In this document: one piece after another, positions 7,270 to 15,677 of the stretch
Numbering within the stretch: the first letter of the stretch is position 1
How the letters are laid out: each line of letters begins with the position of its first letter
Source of the DNA: Gp6-AA40 sp035711805
GTDB lineage: Bacteria > Acidobacteriota > Vicinamibacteria > Vicinamibacterales > UBA2999
DNA: 64,000 nucleotides
Assembly (NCBI GenBank): GCA_035711805.1
Contig: DASTBV010000192.1
Coordinates: 1 to 64,000, forward strand
Reading direction: 5' to 3'
Notes under the pieces: model-generated
Seen by the model: the letters and a program-made list of their open reading frames with translations, nothing else
What the model was told of the DNA's origin: nothing
The model's database searches: none
Made by a program: the position numbers and the translations under genes

Positions 7270-9192
7270 ATGTCTCCGCAGTCCCTGCCTACCCGCACGC
7301 TTCGCGAGCGGCCCGATCTCGATCAACTGAAACGCCAGGCGAAGGAGCTGCTCGCGGCGTTCCGCGGCGGCAAACCGGACGTCTCGGCCGAAGTGCACGC
7401 TCACTATCGCAGTGCCGACCCGGCCGTTTTCGAGTTGCACGACGCGCAGCTGGTGATTGCGCGCGCGTACGGATTCGAAAGCTGGCCCAAGCTCAAGGCG
7501 TACGTCGATGGCGTGACCGTGACACGGCTGGCCGAGGCCGTGCGGGCGGGCGACCTCGCCGTTGTTCGCGCAATGCTGGACGCCCGGCCCGAACTCGTGC
7601 ACGTGGATATGTCCGAACACAACGAGCATCGGGCGCTGCATTACGCGGTGCTCGATCGGAATCCGCAGATGGTCCGCCTGTTGATGGATCGCGGCGCCGA
7701 TCCGTTCAAAGGCATCTGGCCGCATCGCGATGCGACCAGAGCGCTGACCATCGCCACCGAACGCGGCTACGACGACATCGTCGCGATCATCAAGGGGGCG
7801 CTCGGCCGGCGGAGTGCAGACACCGGGATGCAGCGGCCCGCTGATTCAACACCGCCGATCGATCGCTCATCGCCGATCATCGCCAGGCTGTCAACAGCGT
7901 TCATGACAGGCGGCGAGGCCGCGGTGATGGCCTGCCTGGAAGAGGAGCCACGGCTGGTTCACTGGCGGCGTGGCGACGGCTGGACGATGCTGCACCAGGC
8001 ATCGCTCATGCTGTGCCTCGACGTCGCGAAGTGGCTTGTCGCGCATGGCGCCGACGTCAACGCCCACGCGCCGTACTCTTGGACGCCGCTGGAGCTCGTT
8101 GGCATGAATTGCCAGGACTTCACGCCAGAGAAGGCCGCGGAGATGGAGGCGCTTCTCATCTCGCACGGCGCGAAGATGACGGCGGCCGCGGCCGTGGCAC
8201 GCGGCGAGGTGGCGTGGTTGCGGGCAAGCCATGCGGCAGGGACCTTAACCGAACCGCCAGACGGGTATGGGCTGGTGTCGAGGGCGGTGATTCGACGACG
8301 GCCCGACGTGCTCCGGCTGCTGCTCGATCTCGGGTTCGATCCGGACGAGCGCCGCCGTGTCAAGGATATCGAAGAGGTCGTCTACTCGTGGGGAGAGCCG
8401 CTGCGCGCGGCGGTACAGAACGACGACCTCGCGATGGCGGAGACCCTGCTGCAGCGCGGCGCTGATCCGAACCCTTCGATCTATGCGGCGAGCTGGCCGA
8501 TGTTCGAGGCGTACCAGCACAACAACCGCGACATGATCGCGCTGCTCGAACGCTACGGCGGATTCGCCGACGCTGGTCTCGTCGGACACGTCGGGCTAAT
8601 CGATCAGGCGAAGCAGATGCTGGCCGACGAAGCAGCCGGGCGTCTGCGGCCACGGAGTGTTCCTGAGGGTGAAACCGTTGCGGCACGCCTGCTCGTCAGC
8701 GGCGCCGACGGCGGCCATGTGGAGATCGTGCGGCTGGCACTGGCCCATCTCGATTGGCCACGAGACGACCCGCGGTGGCATGGGAATCTGATGCGGCCGC
8801 TCGGCGCGCACGCCGAAAGCGACCGCGAGCGCTATCTGACGTGCTTTGCGTTGATGGTCGAGCGCGCCGGAGCGAACCCGCCGGCCCCGTATGGCCGCTC
8901 GATTCTCCACGACGTCTGCGCCGGGTGGCCGTACGAAACGTCGAGCGCTGGCGAGCGCCTCGCGCTCGCAACGATTCTGCTGGATGCCGGTGCACGGCTC
9001 GATCGCCGCGACGATCTGCTGAAGAGCACGCCGCTCGGCTGGGCGTGCCGGTGGGGCCGGCCCGAACTGGTGAAGCTCTTTCTGGAGCGAGGCGCCGACG
9101 CGCGCGAACACGATGCGGAACCCTGGGCCACGCCGCGTGCGTGGGCGGCGCGAATGAGTCACGCCGACGTCCTCGCTCTTCTTCCGTCTTAG
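7270..9192 (+). CDS. Ankyrin-repeat protein, 640 residues
   Basis: The ATG follows AGGAAAGGAG. Residues 1-75 form the conserved front seen in many acidobacterial ankyrin proteins (DLDQLKRQAKELLAAF, then QLVIARAYGFESWPKLKAYV). The rest is a chain of ankyrin repeats with the usual LLxxGADxN turns, for example VRLLMDRGADP, VAKWLVAHGADVNAHAP and VKLFLERGADAREHD. No signal peptide is seen, so it is probably a cytoplasmic scaffold for protein binding; its partner is unknown. It has its own promoter and a 150-base leader. Its TAA/TAG region overlaps the convergent VOC gene stop by four bases. Confidence 0.88.
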   Translation: MSPQSLPTRTLRERPDLDQLKRQAKELLAAFRGGKPDVSAEVHAHYRSADPAVFELHDAQLVIARAYGFESWPKLKAYVDGVTVTRLAEAVRAGDLAVVRAMLDARPELVHVDMSEHNEHRALHYAVLDRNPQMVRLLMDRGADPFKGIWPHRDATRALTIATERGYDDIVAIIKGALGRRSADTGMQRPADSTPPIDRSSPIIARLSTAFMTGGEAAVMACLEEEPRLVHWRRGDGWTMLHQASLMLCLDVAKWLVAHGADVNAHAPYSWTPLELVGMNCQDFTPEKAAEMEALLISHGAKMTAAAAVARGEVAWLRASHAAGTLTEPPDGYGLVSRAVIRRRPDVLRLLLDLGFDPDERRRVKDIEEVVYSWGEPLRAAVQNDDLAMAETLLQRGADPNPSIYAASWPMFEAYQHNNRDMIALLERYGGFADAGLVGHVGLIDQAKQMLADEAAGRLRPRSVPEGETVAARLLVSGADGGHVEIVRLALAHLDWPRDDPRWHGNLMRPLGAHAESDRERYLTCFALMVERAGANPPAPYGRSILHDVCAGWPYETSSAGERLALATILLDAGARLDRRDDLLKSTPLGWACRWGRPELVKLFLERGADAREHDAEPWATPRAWAARMSHADVLALLPS

Positions 9193-9971
9193 GATTTCTT
9201 CTGGTGCAGGCCGAACGCGGCACCCTGTGGGTCGGCCGCGTTCACCACCCAGTCGCCGCCCGGGACCTCCATCGGGCCGTTGAGGATCTTGCCGCCGTTC
9301 GCCGTGATCCGCTCGACCGCGGCGTGCACGTCGGGGACCCGGAAATAGATCTGCCAGTTCGGCGGCACGTTCGCCATCTGTGGCGGCTTGTTCATCATCC
9401 CGCCGATCATTCCGTGCGGGCGATTGAACATCTGGTAGGTGCCCATCTCGCCCATGTCCATCGCGTCGCTGGGCTGCCAGCCGAAGACCTGCTGATAGAA
9501 CGTCATCGCCGCCGGCATGTCCGTGGTCATCAACTCGTGCCACGACGCTTCACCGATTGCCGCCGGCGCCTCCGGCCGTCGTTCCTCAGAGGACGGTTCG
9601 ATGATGTAGAACGCGGCGCCCTGCGGGTCCATCATCATCCGCATCCGGCCGACGTTGGGAATCTCGATCACCTCGGTGTGCGTCTTCCCGCCGAGCCCCG
9701 TGATCTTCGACACCGCTTCGTCGAGGTCCGGCACGGCGATATACATCGCCCAGAAGGGCGGCGCCTTCACCTCCGCCGGTTTCGTCATCACCCCGGCGAT
9801 GGAGACGCCGCCGGTGGGATTGAACGCCGTGTACGGGAAGGGAGTGCCTTCGAACGGCGCCGCCTGCCAGCCGATCACGGTTCGATAGAACGCCTCGGCC
9901 GACTTCATGTCGGTTGTCATCAATTCGTACCAGACTGGTCGCCCGAGCAGGGTCGAGGTCGCAACTGCCAT
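9189..9971 (-). CDS. Two-domain VOC (glyoxalase/bleomycin resistance-like) protein
   Basis: A 260-residue protein starting at the ATG at 9971 after GGAGGTGC. It has two homologous VOC halves, each opening with (WYELMTTDMKSAEAFYRTVI) or (WHELMTTDMPAAMTFYQQVF) and ending with a DPQGAAF motif. VOC proteins are metal-dependent isomerases, dioxygenases or drug-binding proteins. This tandem type is commonly annotated as a hydroxylase-like or glyoxalase-like protein, and its substrate is unknown. The earlier ATG at 10010 would add 13 residues that do not fit the family. Its stop overlaps that of the ankyrin gene, tail to tail. Confidence 0.85.
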   Translation of the reverse strand: MAVATSTLLGRPVWYELMTTDMKSAEAFYRTVIGWQAAPFEGTPFPYTAFNPTGGVSIAGVMTKPAEVKAPPFWAMYIAVPDLDEAVSKITGLGGKTHTEVIEIPNVGRMRMMMDPQGAAFYIIEPSSEERRPEAPAAIGEASWHELMTTDMPAAMTFYQQVFGWQPSDAMDMGEMGTYQMFNRPHGMIGGMMNKPPQMANVPPNWQIYFRVPDVHAAVERITANGGKILNGPMEVPGGDWVVNAADPQGAAFGLHQKKS

Positions 9972-10147
9972 CAAGCACCTCCGCAGCTTCGCCACGCACT
10001 CACAGCCCATCCATGTGGTCGCGTGCGCAAACCGCTAGTCTCGCACGTGCAGATGACAACGGCGTCACAACGTTCGGAGCTCGTCCGTGCGCTGCGCCGG
10101 CGTCGCGACGTTACTGTCCCGGCAAGGGCGCGATCACTCCGAGCGCT

Positions 10148-10993
10148 TTATCTCGCAAAAATCTTTTTCTTTTCGGACATCACCTCAACGAGCTTGAACT
10201 TCAAGTCGCCATCAACGACCTCATAGGACGATGGAATCGTGAAGAGCGCGTCGGGCTGCTCGCCGCGAAGGATGTTCGTCAGGCGGTAGGTGGTGTCGCC
10301 GTTGCGCGGATCGCGTCGTGTGACGAGAACCGCCATCTGCAGCTCGGGTGAGAACCAGCGCTCGGAGACGATGTTGATCGGCTGCAGGTTGCCGATGGCC
10401 CCCGCAGCAATGGTCGTCGTTGTTCGCGTTCCCTGAGCGCGCACCCCCTCGATGATCCTGACGCCGAGATCCTGCGCGCTGGCGTTCTGGGCGCCGCTGA
10501 TCTTGTTCAATTCCTTTTCGAGCCTGTCGAGCTCGATGAGCTTTTTACTGCCTGCGCGGAGGCTTCGATGCGCGACTTGCCGTTCGTCGTCCAGCGTATA
10601 GCTGGTCCCCGAATCGGGATCGAGGATGGTCACCAGTCTGGGCTTGGCGGCGCTCGCCGAAGCGAGCGGGCCGATCAGCGCGATCTCTTCCTCACGCCGC
10701 GTGCGGCCGCGGCTGTCGCGCGCAACCGACGACTCGTATCGGCGTTCGATGCGGTTCCCGTCGCCAAGCGTCTGCGTGAACTCCGTCACCGCCTCAGCCG
10801 AGAACGGCGCATTCTTCACCGGTGTGACCTCGATGGGCGCGGACTCGGTGATCTTGACGCCCTCTCCCGGTGAAACGAGGATCGCTCCGCGACCGCCCCC
10901 GCCGCCTCGCGAGCCGGCCTGCTGGGCGTCGGCGGCTTGAGCGCACACGGCGATCGCACCGATGAAAACAATGGCCACGCAATAGAACTTCAT
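10148..10993 (-). CDS. Secreted protein of an ECF sigma operon
   Basis: A 281-residue protein from the ATG at 10993, preceded by GAGGAG. It has a signal peptide (YCVAIVFIGAIAVCAQAADA), a Gly/Arg-rich linker, then a beta-rich domain with charged blocks (RIERRYESSVARDSRGRTRR, LVTILDPDSGTSYTLDD). I do not recognise a named family, but proteins of this shape commonly lie at the end of acidobacterial ECF sigma operons. The gene is third after the sigma factor and the anti-sigma-like gene, with 17 bases before it, so it is probably a periplasmic effector or part of the signalling circuit. Confidence 0.7.
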   Translation of the reverse strand: MKFYCVAIVFIGAIAVCAQAADAQQAGSRGGGGGRGAILVSPGEGVKITESAPIEVTPVKNAPFSAEAVTEFTQTLGDGNRIERRYESSVARDSRGRTRREEEIALIGPLASASAAKPRLVTILDPDSGTSYTLDDERQVAHRSLRAGSKKLIELDRLEKELNKISGAQNASAQDLGVRIIEGVRAQGTRTTTTIAAGAIGNLQPINIVSERWFSPELQMAVLVTRRDPRNGDTTYRLTNILRGEQPDALFTIPSSYEVVDGDLKFKLVEVMSEKKKIFAR

Positions 10994-11010
10994 GGTGGTT
11001 CTCCTCAACG

Positions 11011-11469
11011 CTAGGGATTCAAACTGAGCCCGCGCGCGACGCCGTCCTCGCCGATCACGACGTCCACGTCGATATCGCCAGTGGCGGAAGCGGTCGATCG
11101 CACACCGAGAGCGTGCAACGTGGCAGCGGGCAGCCGCATCCGGACAAGGCGAACGTGCTCGCCGTCGAGAATCGGCTCGCCGACCAGGATGACGGTGGGA
11201 GACGTATCCGCGGCGAGCGACGCCCTCACTGCCGTTGTGGATCGAAGATGGCCGCCGAGGACAGTCAAGCCGGCGGCGATCACGGCCCCAGCCGCGACCG
11301 ACGCGAATTGCGAGAGCACGCTCAGACGTGCCGGCGGCGTCTGAGCGGCGCGTGATGCGTCCCATGCCCGCATCACCGCCGCCTCGACGTGCGCCGGGGC
11401 TGCATCGCCGGATTCCGCGTCGCGCAGCGCGTCGAGCAGCGCCGCCAGATCGTCGTGCTGACTGGTCAT
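11011..11469 (-). CDS. Anti-sigma-factor-like membrane protein
   Basis: A 152-residue protein. The ATG at 11469 overlaps the sigma factor TGA (ATGA), which argues for this start over one nine bases earlier. The cytoplasmic part (residues 1-60) is helical and acidic, followed by one transmembrane segment (FASVAAGAVIAAGLTVLGG) and a periplasmic beta domain with PTVILVGEPILDGEHVRLVRMRLP. No zinc-binding HxxxCxxC signature is present, so it is not a ZAS-type anti-sigma. Its position and topology suggest it restrains the ECF sigma factor. Confidence 0.7.
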   Translation of the reverse strand: MTSQHDDLAALLDALRDAESGDAAPAHVEAAVMRAWDASRAAQTPPARLSVLSQFASVAAGAVIAAGLTVLGGHLRSTTAVRASLAADTSPTVILVGEPILDGEHVRLVRMRLPAATLHALGVRSTASATGDIDVDVVIGEDGVARGLSLNP

Positions 11470-12080
11470 ACCGCACACCTCATGACCGCTCCTGCGACGC
11501 TGTGGGCTCCCTCGGCGCGGCGCAGTTTCGTTGCAAGGAGCCGTCTTGCACGATGCAGTCGCGATCGGATGGTGCCAACAGCGCAGCCGATCGATGCCGC
11601 TGCCGTGTCATACGGAACGTCCTGCAGATCGCAGAGGACGACGACCTCGCGGTAGCGTGACGGCAGCGACAGGATGGCGCAGCGGAGCTGCTGCAGCGCG
11701 TCGCGGCGCTCGAGCGCTGCGCTCGCGTCCGCTGTGACGCTCCACCGTGATGCACCGCGGCTCGAGCCGATGTCCACGAACCGGCGCTCACGCAGCAGCC
11801 GACGCCTCGTGATGCGTCTCGCCATGCCGAACAGGTATGTCGTCAGCGCCGCCCGCTGCGCTTCATACCTCGCCGCGTCTTTCATCAGCACGAGGAAGAC
11901 TTCCTGGACGATGTCCTCGGCGGCGGCGGGCGAACCGGTCATGAGGCGTGCGAAGCGATAAATGGCCGCCTGGTGGCGGCGATAGAGCGTCGCAAAGGCC
12001 TCGCGATCCCCGGCCGCCGTTCGCTCGACCAGCGCGTGATCGGCCTCGGCCGGACGCGCGGGGTCCTCGTTGTCCTGCAT
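11466..12080 (-). CDS. ECF (extracytoplasmic function) RNA polymerase sigma factor
   Basis: A 204-residue sigma-70 family protein with region 2 (AAGDREAFATLYRRHQAAIY, then AAEDIVQEVFLVLM) and region 4 (LPSRYREVVVLCDLQDVPYD, then AASIGCAVGTIRSRLHRARR). Regions 1 and 3 are lacking, as in ECF factors. It probably directs transcription of its own operon in response to an envelope signal. The three genes overlap or abut in the order sigma, membrane anti-sigma-like protein, secreted protein. Confidence 0.93.
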   Translation of the reverse strand: MQDNEDPARPAEADHALVERTAAGDREAFATLYRRHQAAIYRFARLMTGSPAAAEDIVQEVFLVLMKDAARYEAQRAALTTYLFGMARRITRRRLLRERRFVDIGSSRGASRWSVTADASAALERRDALQQLRCAILSLPSRYREVVVLCDLQDVPYDTAAASIGCAVGTIRSRLHRARRLLATKLRRAEGAHSVAGAVMRCAV

Positions 12081-12131
12081 CCGGAGGGTGATTGCAGGAT
12101 GAAGGGGGAAAGTTCCAGAAGTTGGCGTTGG

Positions 12132-12827
12132 CTACCTGGCCGCTTTCCCGAGCGCGGCCAGCCAGTCGTTCACGGCGTCCGGCGACTGCGGCATGGTCGC
12201 CTTTCCGTCCAGCACCACGTCACGCGTGCGGAACCGGCTTCCGTAGAACTTCTGGTTGGCGTCCTGGTCCTGACGCACGGCAGCGCCTTTGAGGCTGACG
12301 CCGGCGAACAGCCCACGCGATCGTGAGTAGCTCAGAATCTCGGCGCGAAGCTGAATGTCGGTGGAGGCTGCCGCATCCCGGCCCACCGGTCCCGCGGTTG
12401 CTGACGCCTCGCCGCCGATCTCGAACTGGTTCTGCAGCAGATTCTCGACGCCGCGCCGGTTCTGGACCACGAGGACGATATCCACCGCCTGCCCGCCAAT
12501 CTGAAATCCCACGCTGCCGCCGGTCAGCGTCAGAAACGCCGGTGAGGACCACGTGCCCTTCGCCCGATCGCGCACGCTGATGATCCCCTTGCCACGCTGC
12601 GCGCCGACGATGAAGGCCCCCTTGATCGTCGAGGGGAAGATGGCGATGGCTTCGGCTTTGTCCAATACCGACGCAGGGACGGCCTTGTCCGGCGCGGCCA
12701 TGATCTCGCCGAGGATCACCCCAGCTTCCTTGATGCGATCGGCCTCATCGGACTGGGCGGACACGATGAGCGGCAGGCCGACTACGAAGATCGCGATACC
12801 GATGGATGTTCTTGTTGCAGTTCTCAT
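12132..12827 (-). CDS. SYLF-domain (Ysc84-like) lipid-binding protein, secreted
   Basis: A 231-residue protein from the ATG at 12827 after GAAGGACG. A signal peptide (TSIGIAIFVVGLPLIVSA) precedes a SYLF/Ysc84 domain: AIAIFPSTIKGAFIVGAQRGKG, then GGSVGFQIGGQAVDIVLVV and the closing YSRSRGLFAGVSLKGAAV. SYLF domains bind phosphoinositides in eukaryotes; in bacteria they are exported and their role is unclear. The gene is 51 bases before the ECF sigma start on the same strand, so it might be read into the sigma operon or act as its target. Confidence 0.85.
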   Translation of the reverse strand: MRTATRTSIGIAIFVVGLPLIVSAQSDEADRIKEAGVILGEIMAAPDKAVPASVLDKAEAIAIFPSTIKGAFIVGAQRGKGIISVRDRAKGTWSSPAFLTLTGGSVGFQIGGQAVDIVLVVQNRRGVENLLQNQFEIGGEASATAGPVGRDAAASTDIQLRAEILSYSRSRGLFAGVSLKGAAVRQDQDANQKFYGSRFRTRDVVLDGKATMPQSPDAVNDWLAALGKAAR

Positions 12828-12918
12828 TTGGCGTCCTTCTTCAACAAGCCTGATACAACAGGCAGTCGGCAAAGTCCACGCACTTCGTGAGTGAAGATGT
12901 TTTGCCGAGGGCGTCAGG

Positions 12919-13071
12919 CTATCCGCGCCGTTTGAAGAACTGAACCGCGCGTTCGTGCCTTTGGGCGGCAGCTCTGCTGCCGAAGGTGCCGAGATTACGT
13001 CGTCTTCCGGTGCGCGGATCAATTTTTCGCGAGTACAGGCGGTACTGACCCGACCTGAGCTTGCGGATCAT
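12919..13071 (-). CDS. Small basic protein of 50 residues
   Basis: A short frame from ATG 13071 to TAG 12919. It reads MIRKLRSGQYRLYSRK, then IDPRTGRRRNLGTFGSRAAA and HERAVQFFKRRG. It is strongly basic with regular beta-like aromatic spacing. I recognise this as a widespread small bacterial protein type that is normally left unnamed. Its ATG is three bases after the stop of the DUF2795 gene, which supports an operon and argues that it is real. Its function is unknown; nucleic-acid binding is plausible from its charge. Confidence 0.72.
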   Translation of the reverse strand: MIRKLRSGQYRLYSRKIDPRTGRRRNLGTFGSRAAAQRHERAVQFFKRRG

Positions 13072-13074
13072 GCG

Positions 13075-13302
13075 CTATTCCCAGCCGTGCGGCTGCTGCC
13101 CGTGCACCGACACACCAAAGGTCCGGCGTAGAGCGTCTTCGTTAAGGAAGTCGGCGGTCTCGGGAAGTTCGAGGATGCGGTTGATCACCGCTGGCGATGC
13201 GCCGTTGAGGTGCGCAATCGTGAGGAGCTTGGCCCGCGGGGCAGGGTAGTCCACGCCCTGAAACGCAGCTTCGAGCTCCTCCGGCGTCGGCGTTTTGGAC
13301 AT
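13075..13302 (-). CDS. DUF2795-like small protein
   Basis: A 75-residue protein from the ATG at 13302, preceded by GGAAGGTCAG. The pattern FQGVDYPAPRAKLLTIAHLN followed by GASPAVINRILELPE and DALRRTFG fits DUF2795, a short helical domain of unknown function. It is co-directional with, and three bases upstream of, the 50-residue basic protein. The pair probably forms one transcript. Members of the family are small soluble proteins often found near stress genes. Confidence 0.75.
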   Translation of the reverse strand: MSKTPTPEELEAAFQGVDYPAPRAKLLTIAHLNGASPAVINRILELPETADFLNEDALRRTFGVSVHGQQPHGWE

Positions 13303-13456
13303 ATCTGACCTTCCAGGGCTTCAGTACATCAGGACGCAAATCGTGCAAGGGCGATGCCCCCACGGACCGCGGGCCTACATGCCGGACTTCAACGATCTGG
13401 CGGCGCCGAGGGCCGCTGGCGATCGTGCCACCAGCCCTCAGCGCAAGGAATGAACG

Positions 13457-13645
13457 TCAATCCGGAAGCGGCAGCTTTCCTGACTGCCGCTGCGGGCGCT
13501 GGGTCGTCGATTCACTGCCTCGCATCCGCTCGCTATCGCTGCCTCGCATCCGTTGCCGATCCGATGGCGAGGGCTGCGACTGGTTTCGATCTCTGTCCGG
13601 CGATCGATCTTGCTGCTGATTGGCGATACGGTCCTGTTTGCGCAT
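13457..13645 (-). CDS. Small hydrophilic Arg/Gln/Ser-rich protein
   Basis: A 62-residue frame from the ATG at 13645 with a strong ribosome site (AGGAGGG, four bases before the start). The protein is very polar and probably disordered: DRSPDRDRNQSQPSPSDRQR, a tandem MRGSDSERMRGSES repeat, and a GKLPLPD tail. No family was recognised. The good start site and the run of minus-strand small genes next to it favour a real gene, possibly a stress-related hydrophilin-like protein (inference). Confidence 0.5.
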   Translation of the reverse strand: MRKQDRIANQQQDRSPDRDRNQSQPSPSDRQRMRGSDSERMRGSESTTQRPQRQSGKLPLPD

Positions 13646-13933
13646 TTTCCCTCCTGTCAGCCGATCACCCGTTCACTATCTTTTGCAGGAACCGTGCGAT
13701 GCCATCAAGCTGAAGCGGGAAACTTGCCGCCTCGGGTAGAGATTCCGTGGTCAAGCCGAGTTTCTGCGCGGGTGCCGCGCAAAACGCCGCGGCATTTCAT
13801 GCGGCTGCGCAGGCATGGTCCTTTGCATTGTCATCAGGCGAGCGAGACACGGGGGCGGGCGTAACCACTTACATCCAAACCTTTAAGCCTGTGCGCCCAG
13901 CGCCCCATGTCTCGATCGTAACTTTCCCGGCAC
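13646..13933. other. Intergenic region with no recognised feature
   Basis: About 290 bases between the small hydrophilic gene and palindromic element copy 2. It would carry the promoter of the small gene at 13645. No other gene, RNA or repeat could be supported. Confidence 0.5.
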
Positions 13934-14010
13934 AGCGGATTTCACATCCGTGGCGCGAACCTTTCGCGTTGGCGAGGCGAGCCTGCAAGGCTCGCCCCAC
14001 GATTGGCGCT
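13934..14010. repeat. Cloverleaf-like palindromic element, copy 2
   Basis: Shares with copy 1 the left flank GCGGATTTCAC(A/G)TCC, the outer CGTGG/CCACG stem and the identical second hairpin GGCGAGCCT-GCA-AGGCTCGCC. The first hairpin is degenerate here. The right end (GGCGCTA) supplies the TAG stop codon of the minus-strand acyltransferase gene, just as copy 1 supplies that of the DUF4159 gene. Confidence 0.8.
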
Positions 14011-15193
14011 ATATGGCCTCAGCTGGCTCCGGTGCCCTGACCCGCGATGACCGCGGATAGCGACGCCCGTTCAGCGTTGCGCCGATGAAGGTCGATCTCA
14101 CCAGGTACCGATAAGTCAGAAACAACACGGCGAGCGTGGCCGCTATCTGCAGCGGATACTTGACCGTCCAGTGCCACGGCAGCGGATTCCACCACGCGGC
14201 GAAGAACGCCAGGACCGGCAGGTGGAGGAGATACAGGAAATACGACGCGTCGGCCACGTAGCGGCGCAGGGGACTCGCCTCGGAAAGGTACCGAACGGCC
14301 AACCCGATCAGGCCGAAGATCCAGCACCAGATGCCGATCACGTATGCGGCGCTGTACCACATCAGCGTGCGATCGTCGAGATACGGCTCCCACCGCGGTG
14401 TAATGCCTCCCAGCCAGAGGCTCACGATGGTCAGCGCGACCGCGGCCGCCATGAACGGAACCCACCGGCGCTCGAGCGCGAGCAGACGATCGATCTGGCG
14501 GTGCGCTAACCAGCCAAAGGTGAACGGGACGCCATACGCCAGCACCGACGGCGGCTGCGGTGGAAGCGTCATCGGCGTCAGCAGCCCCGTCCAGCTTGGC
14601 CAACCCTCGAGTGCGTAGAAGTACGCGGCGAGCGGCACGCCGATCACCACTGCGCCCCGGACGCCGCCGAGGCAGAAGCGCACCAGGGCATCAAAGGGGA
14701 CGAGCACGCGCCCGCGGCGATCGGCGAACCCGGCGATGCCGCGGATGACGATCGCGCCCGCATAGAAGAGCAGCAGATAGTAGAGAAACCAGAGATGCAC
14801 CCAGGGGAACGTCGAGTCCGGCGCCGGCACGTTCTGCCGCTCCGACATCCTGAGCAGCTCCGTCATGCTCATTCCGCTCAGGAGAAACCCAAGGCCGGCA
14901 AGCACCGCAAAAAGGATGAGGATGATCGGCAGGCCGACGACCAGCGGCAGCAGGATGCGTTTTGCGCGATCGCGTATGAAGCCGGCAGTGCCTCGGCGCT
15001 CGATCAGCATCCGCCCGAAGAAGCCGGCGATCAGGAAGAAGAGCGACATCCGGAACATGTGGCTGACGAAGAAGACCACGCCGAGCGTCGTGCTCGATGG
15101 CTCGCGCATCGGCCATAACAGCTCGGGGAACCCTTCGATGTAGCCGGCGGCTCCGTGAAAAAAGATGCCGACGATGAGCGCGAACCCGCGCAC
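14009..15193 (-). CDS. Acyltransferase 3 family membrane protein (OpgC-like)
   Basis: At least 394 residues with about ten transmembrane segments, matching PF01757 acyltransferases such as OpgC, which transfer acyl or succinyl groups to periplasmic glycans. Visible hallmarks are FFHGAAGYIEG and SLFFLIAGFFGRMLIERRG. The GTG at 15193 is the first ordinary start, but it cuts the conserved LHALDAVRG front of the family. In-frame sequence continues upstream as LNDADRLHALDA, and a CTG at 15229 lies six bases after GGACGGAG, so a non-standard CTG start giving 406 residues is likely. Its TAG stop comes from palindromic element copy 2. Confidence 0.85.
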   Translation of the reverse strand: MRGFALIVGIFFHGAAGYIEGFPELLWPMREPSSTTLGVVFFVSHMFRMSLFFLIAGFFGRMLIERRGTAGFIRDRAKRILLPLVVGLPIILILFAVLAGLGFLLSGMSMTELLRMSERQNVPAPDSTFPWVHLWFLYYLLLFYAGAIVIRGIAGFADRRGRVLVPFDALVRFCLGGVRGAVVIGVPLAAYFYALEGWPSWTGLLTPMTLPPQPPSVLAYGVPFTFGWLAHRQIDRLLALERRWVPFMAAAVALTIVSLWLGGITPRWEPYLDDRTLMWYSAAYVIGIWCWIFGLIGLAVRYLSEASPLRRYVADASYFLYLLHLPVLAFFAAWWNPLPWHWTVKYPLQIAATLAVLFLTYRYLVRSTFIGATLNGRRYPRSSRVRAPEPAEAI

Positions 15194-15277
15194 GGCATCG
15201 AGCGCGTGCAGACGATCGGCGTCGTTCAGGAAGTTCTCCGTCCTGATTCTACGGTTGGGGCGGCGGGGTGGTTCGGC

Positions 15278-15526
15278 TCAGCTCTCGTCCAGCGGAAGCT
15301 TCTTGAGTGCCGGGGGCGCGAGCAGGCAGCGCCGGGCGACCCATCCACCGTCGTCGCGCCGGACGAGCCCGCGCAAGGCGAGCTGTTTGAGGATTCGCCT
15401 GCCGACGTCGGGCGCTGCCAGATACCGCGGCACCTCTGCCACTGCCGACGTTTCGCCGCAGATCCACATCATGACGCGCCGCGTCGTATCCGCCCGCCTG
15501 CCCAAATCGCGACGTTCCTGGCGCAC
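15278..15526 (-). CDS. Small winged-helix-like protein, paralogue of the protein at 6744
   Basis: An 82-residue protein from a GTG at 15526 after GGAGCGGAC. The C-terminal half (APDVGRRILKQLALRGLVRR, then GGWVARRCLL) reads as recognition helix and wing. It aligns along its length with the 78-residue protein at 6744-6980. It lies about 50 bases upstream of the acyltransferase gene on the same strand and may regulate or be co-transcribed with it. A later ATG (MMWICGET) is an alternative start. Confidence 0.5.
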   Translation of the reverse strand: MRQERRDLGRRADTTRRVMMWICGETSAVAEVPRYLAAPDVGRRILKQLALRGLVRRDDGGWVARRCLLAPPALKKLPLDES

Positions 15527-15606
15527 GTCCGCTCCAGCCGGCAGGACTAGTGCTTTTTGCCGTCAGAGCAGCGGATGCAAGTTGGAGTGCCTGAGCAGGA
15601 ACAGGG

Positions 15607-15666
15607 GTCCGCCTGAAGGCCGACACTACGACGCGGCCCCGGGTCTGCCTGAAGGCGGACACTACG
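15607..15666. repeat. Two tandem copies of the GTCCGCCTGAAGGCGGAC short palindrome
   Basis: Copy a (15607-15630) and copy b (15643-15666) each read GTC(C/T)GCCTGAAGG(C/-)GGAC followed by ACTACG, separated by 12 bases. They sit in the intergenic space between the small winged-helix gene and the SnoaL-like gene. The same unit occurs at 24843, 29661, 32192, 34931, 45823 and 51595, mostly inside genes. Confidence 0.85.
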
Positions 15667-15677
15667 CCCGGCCGCGG

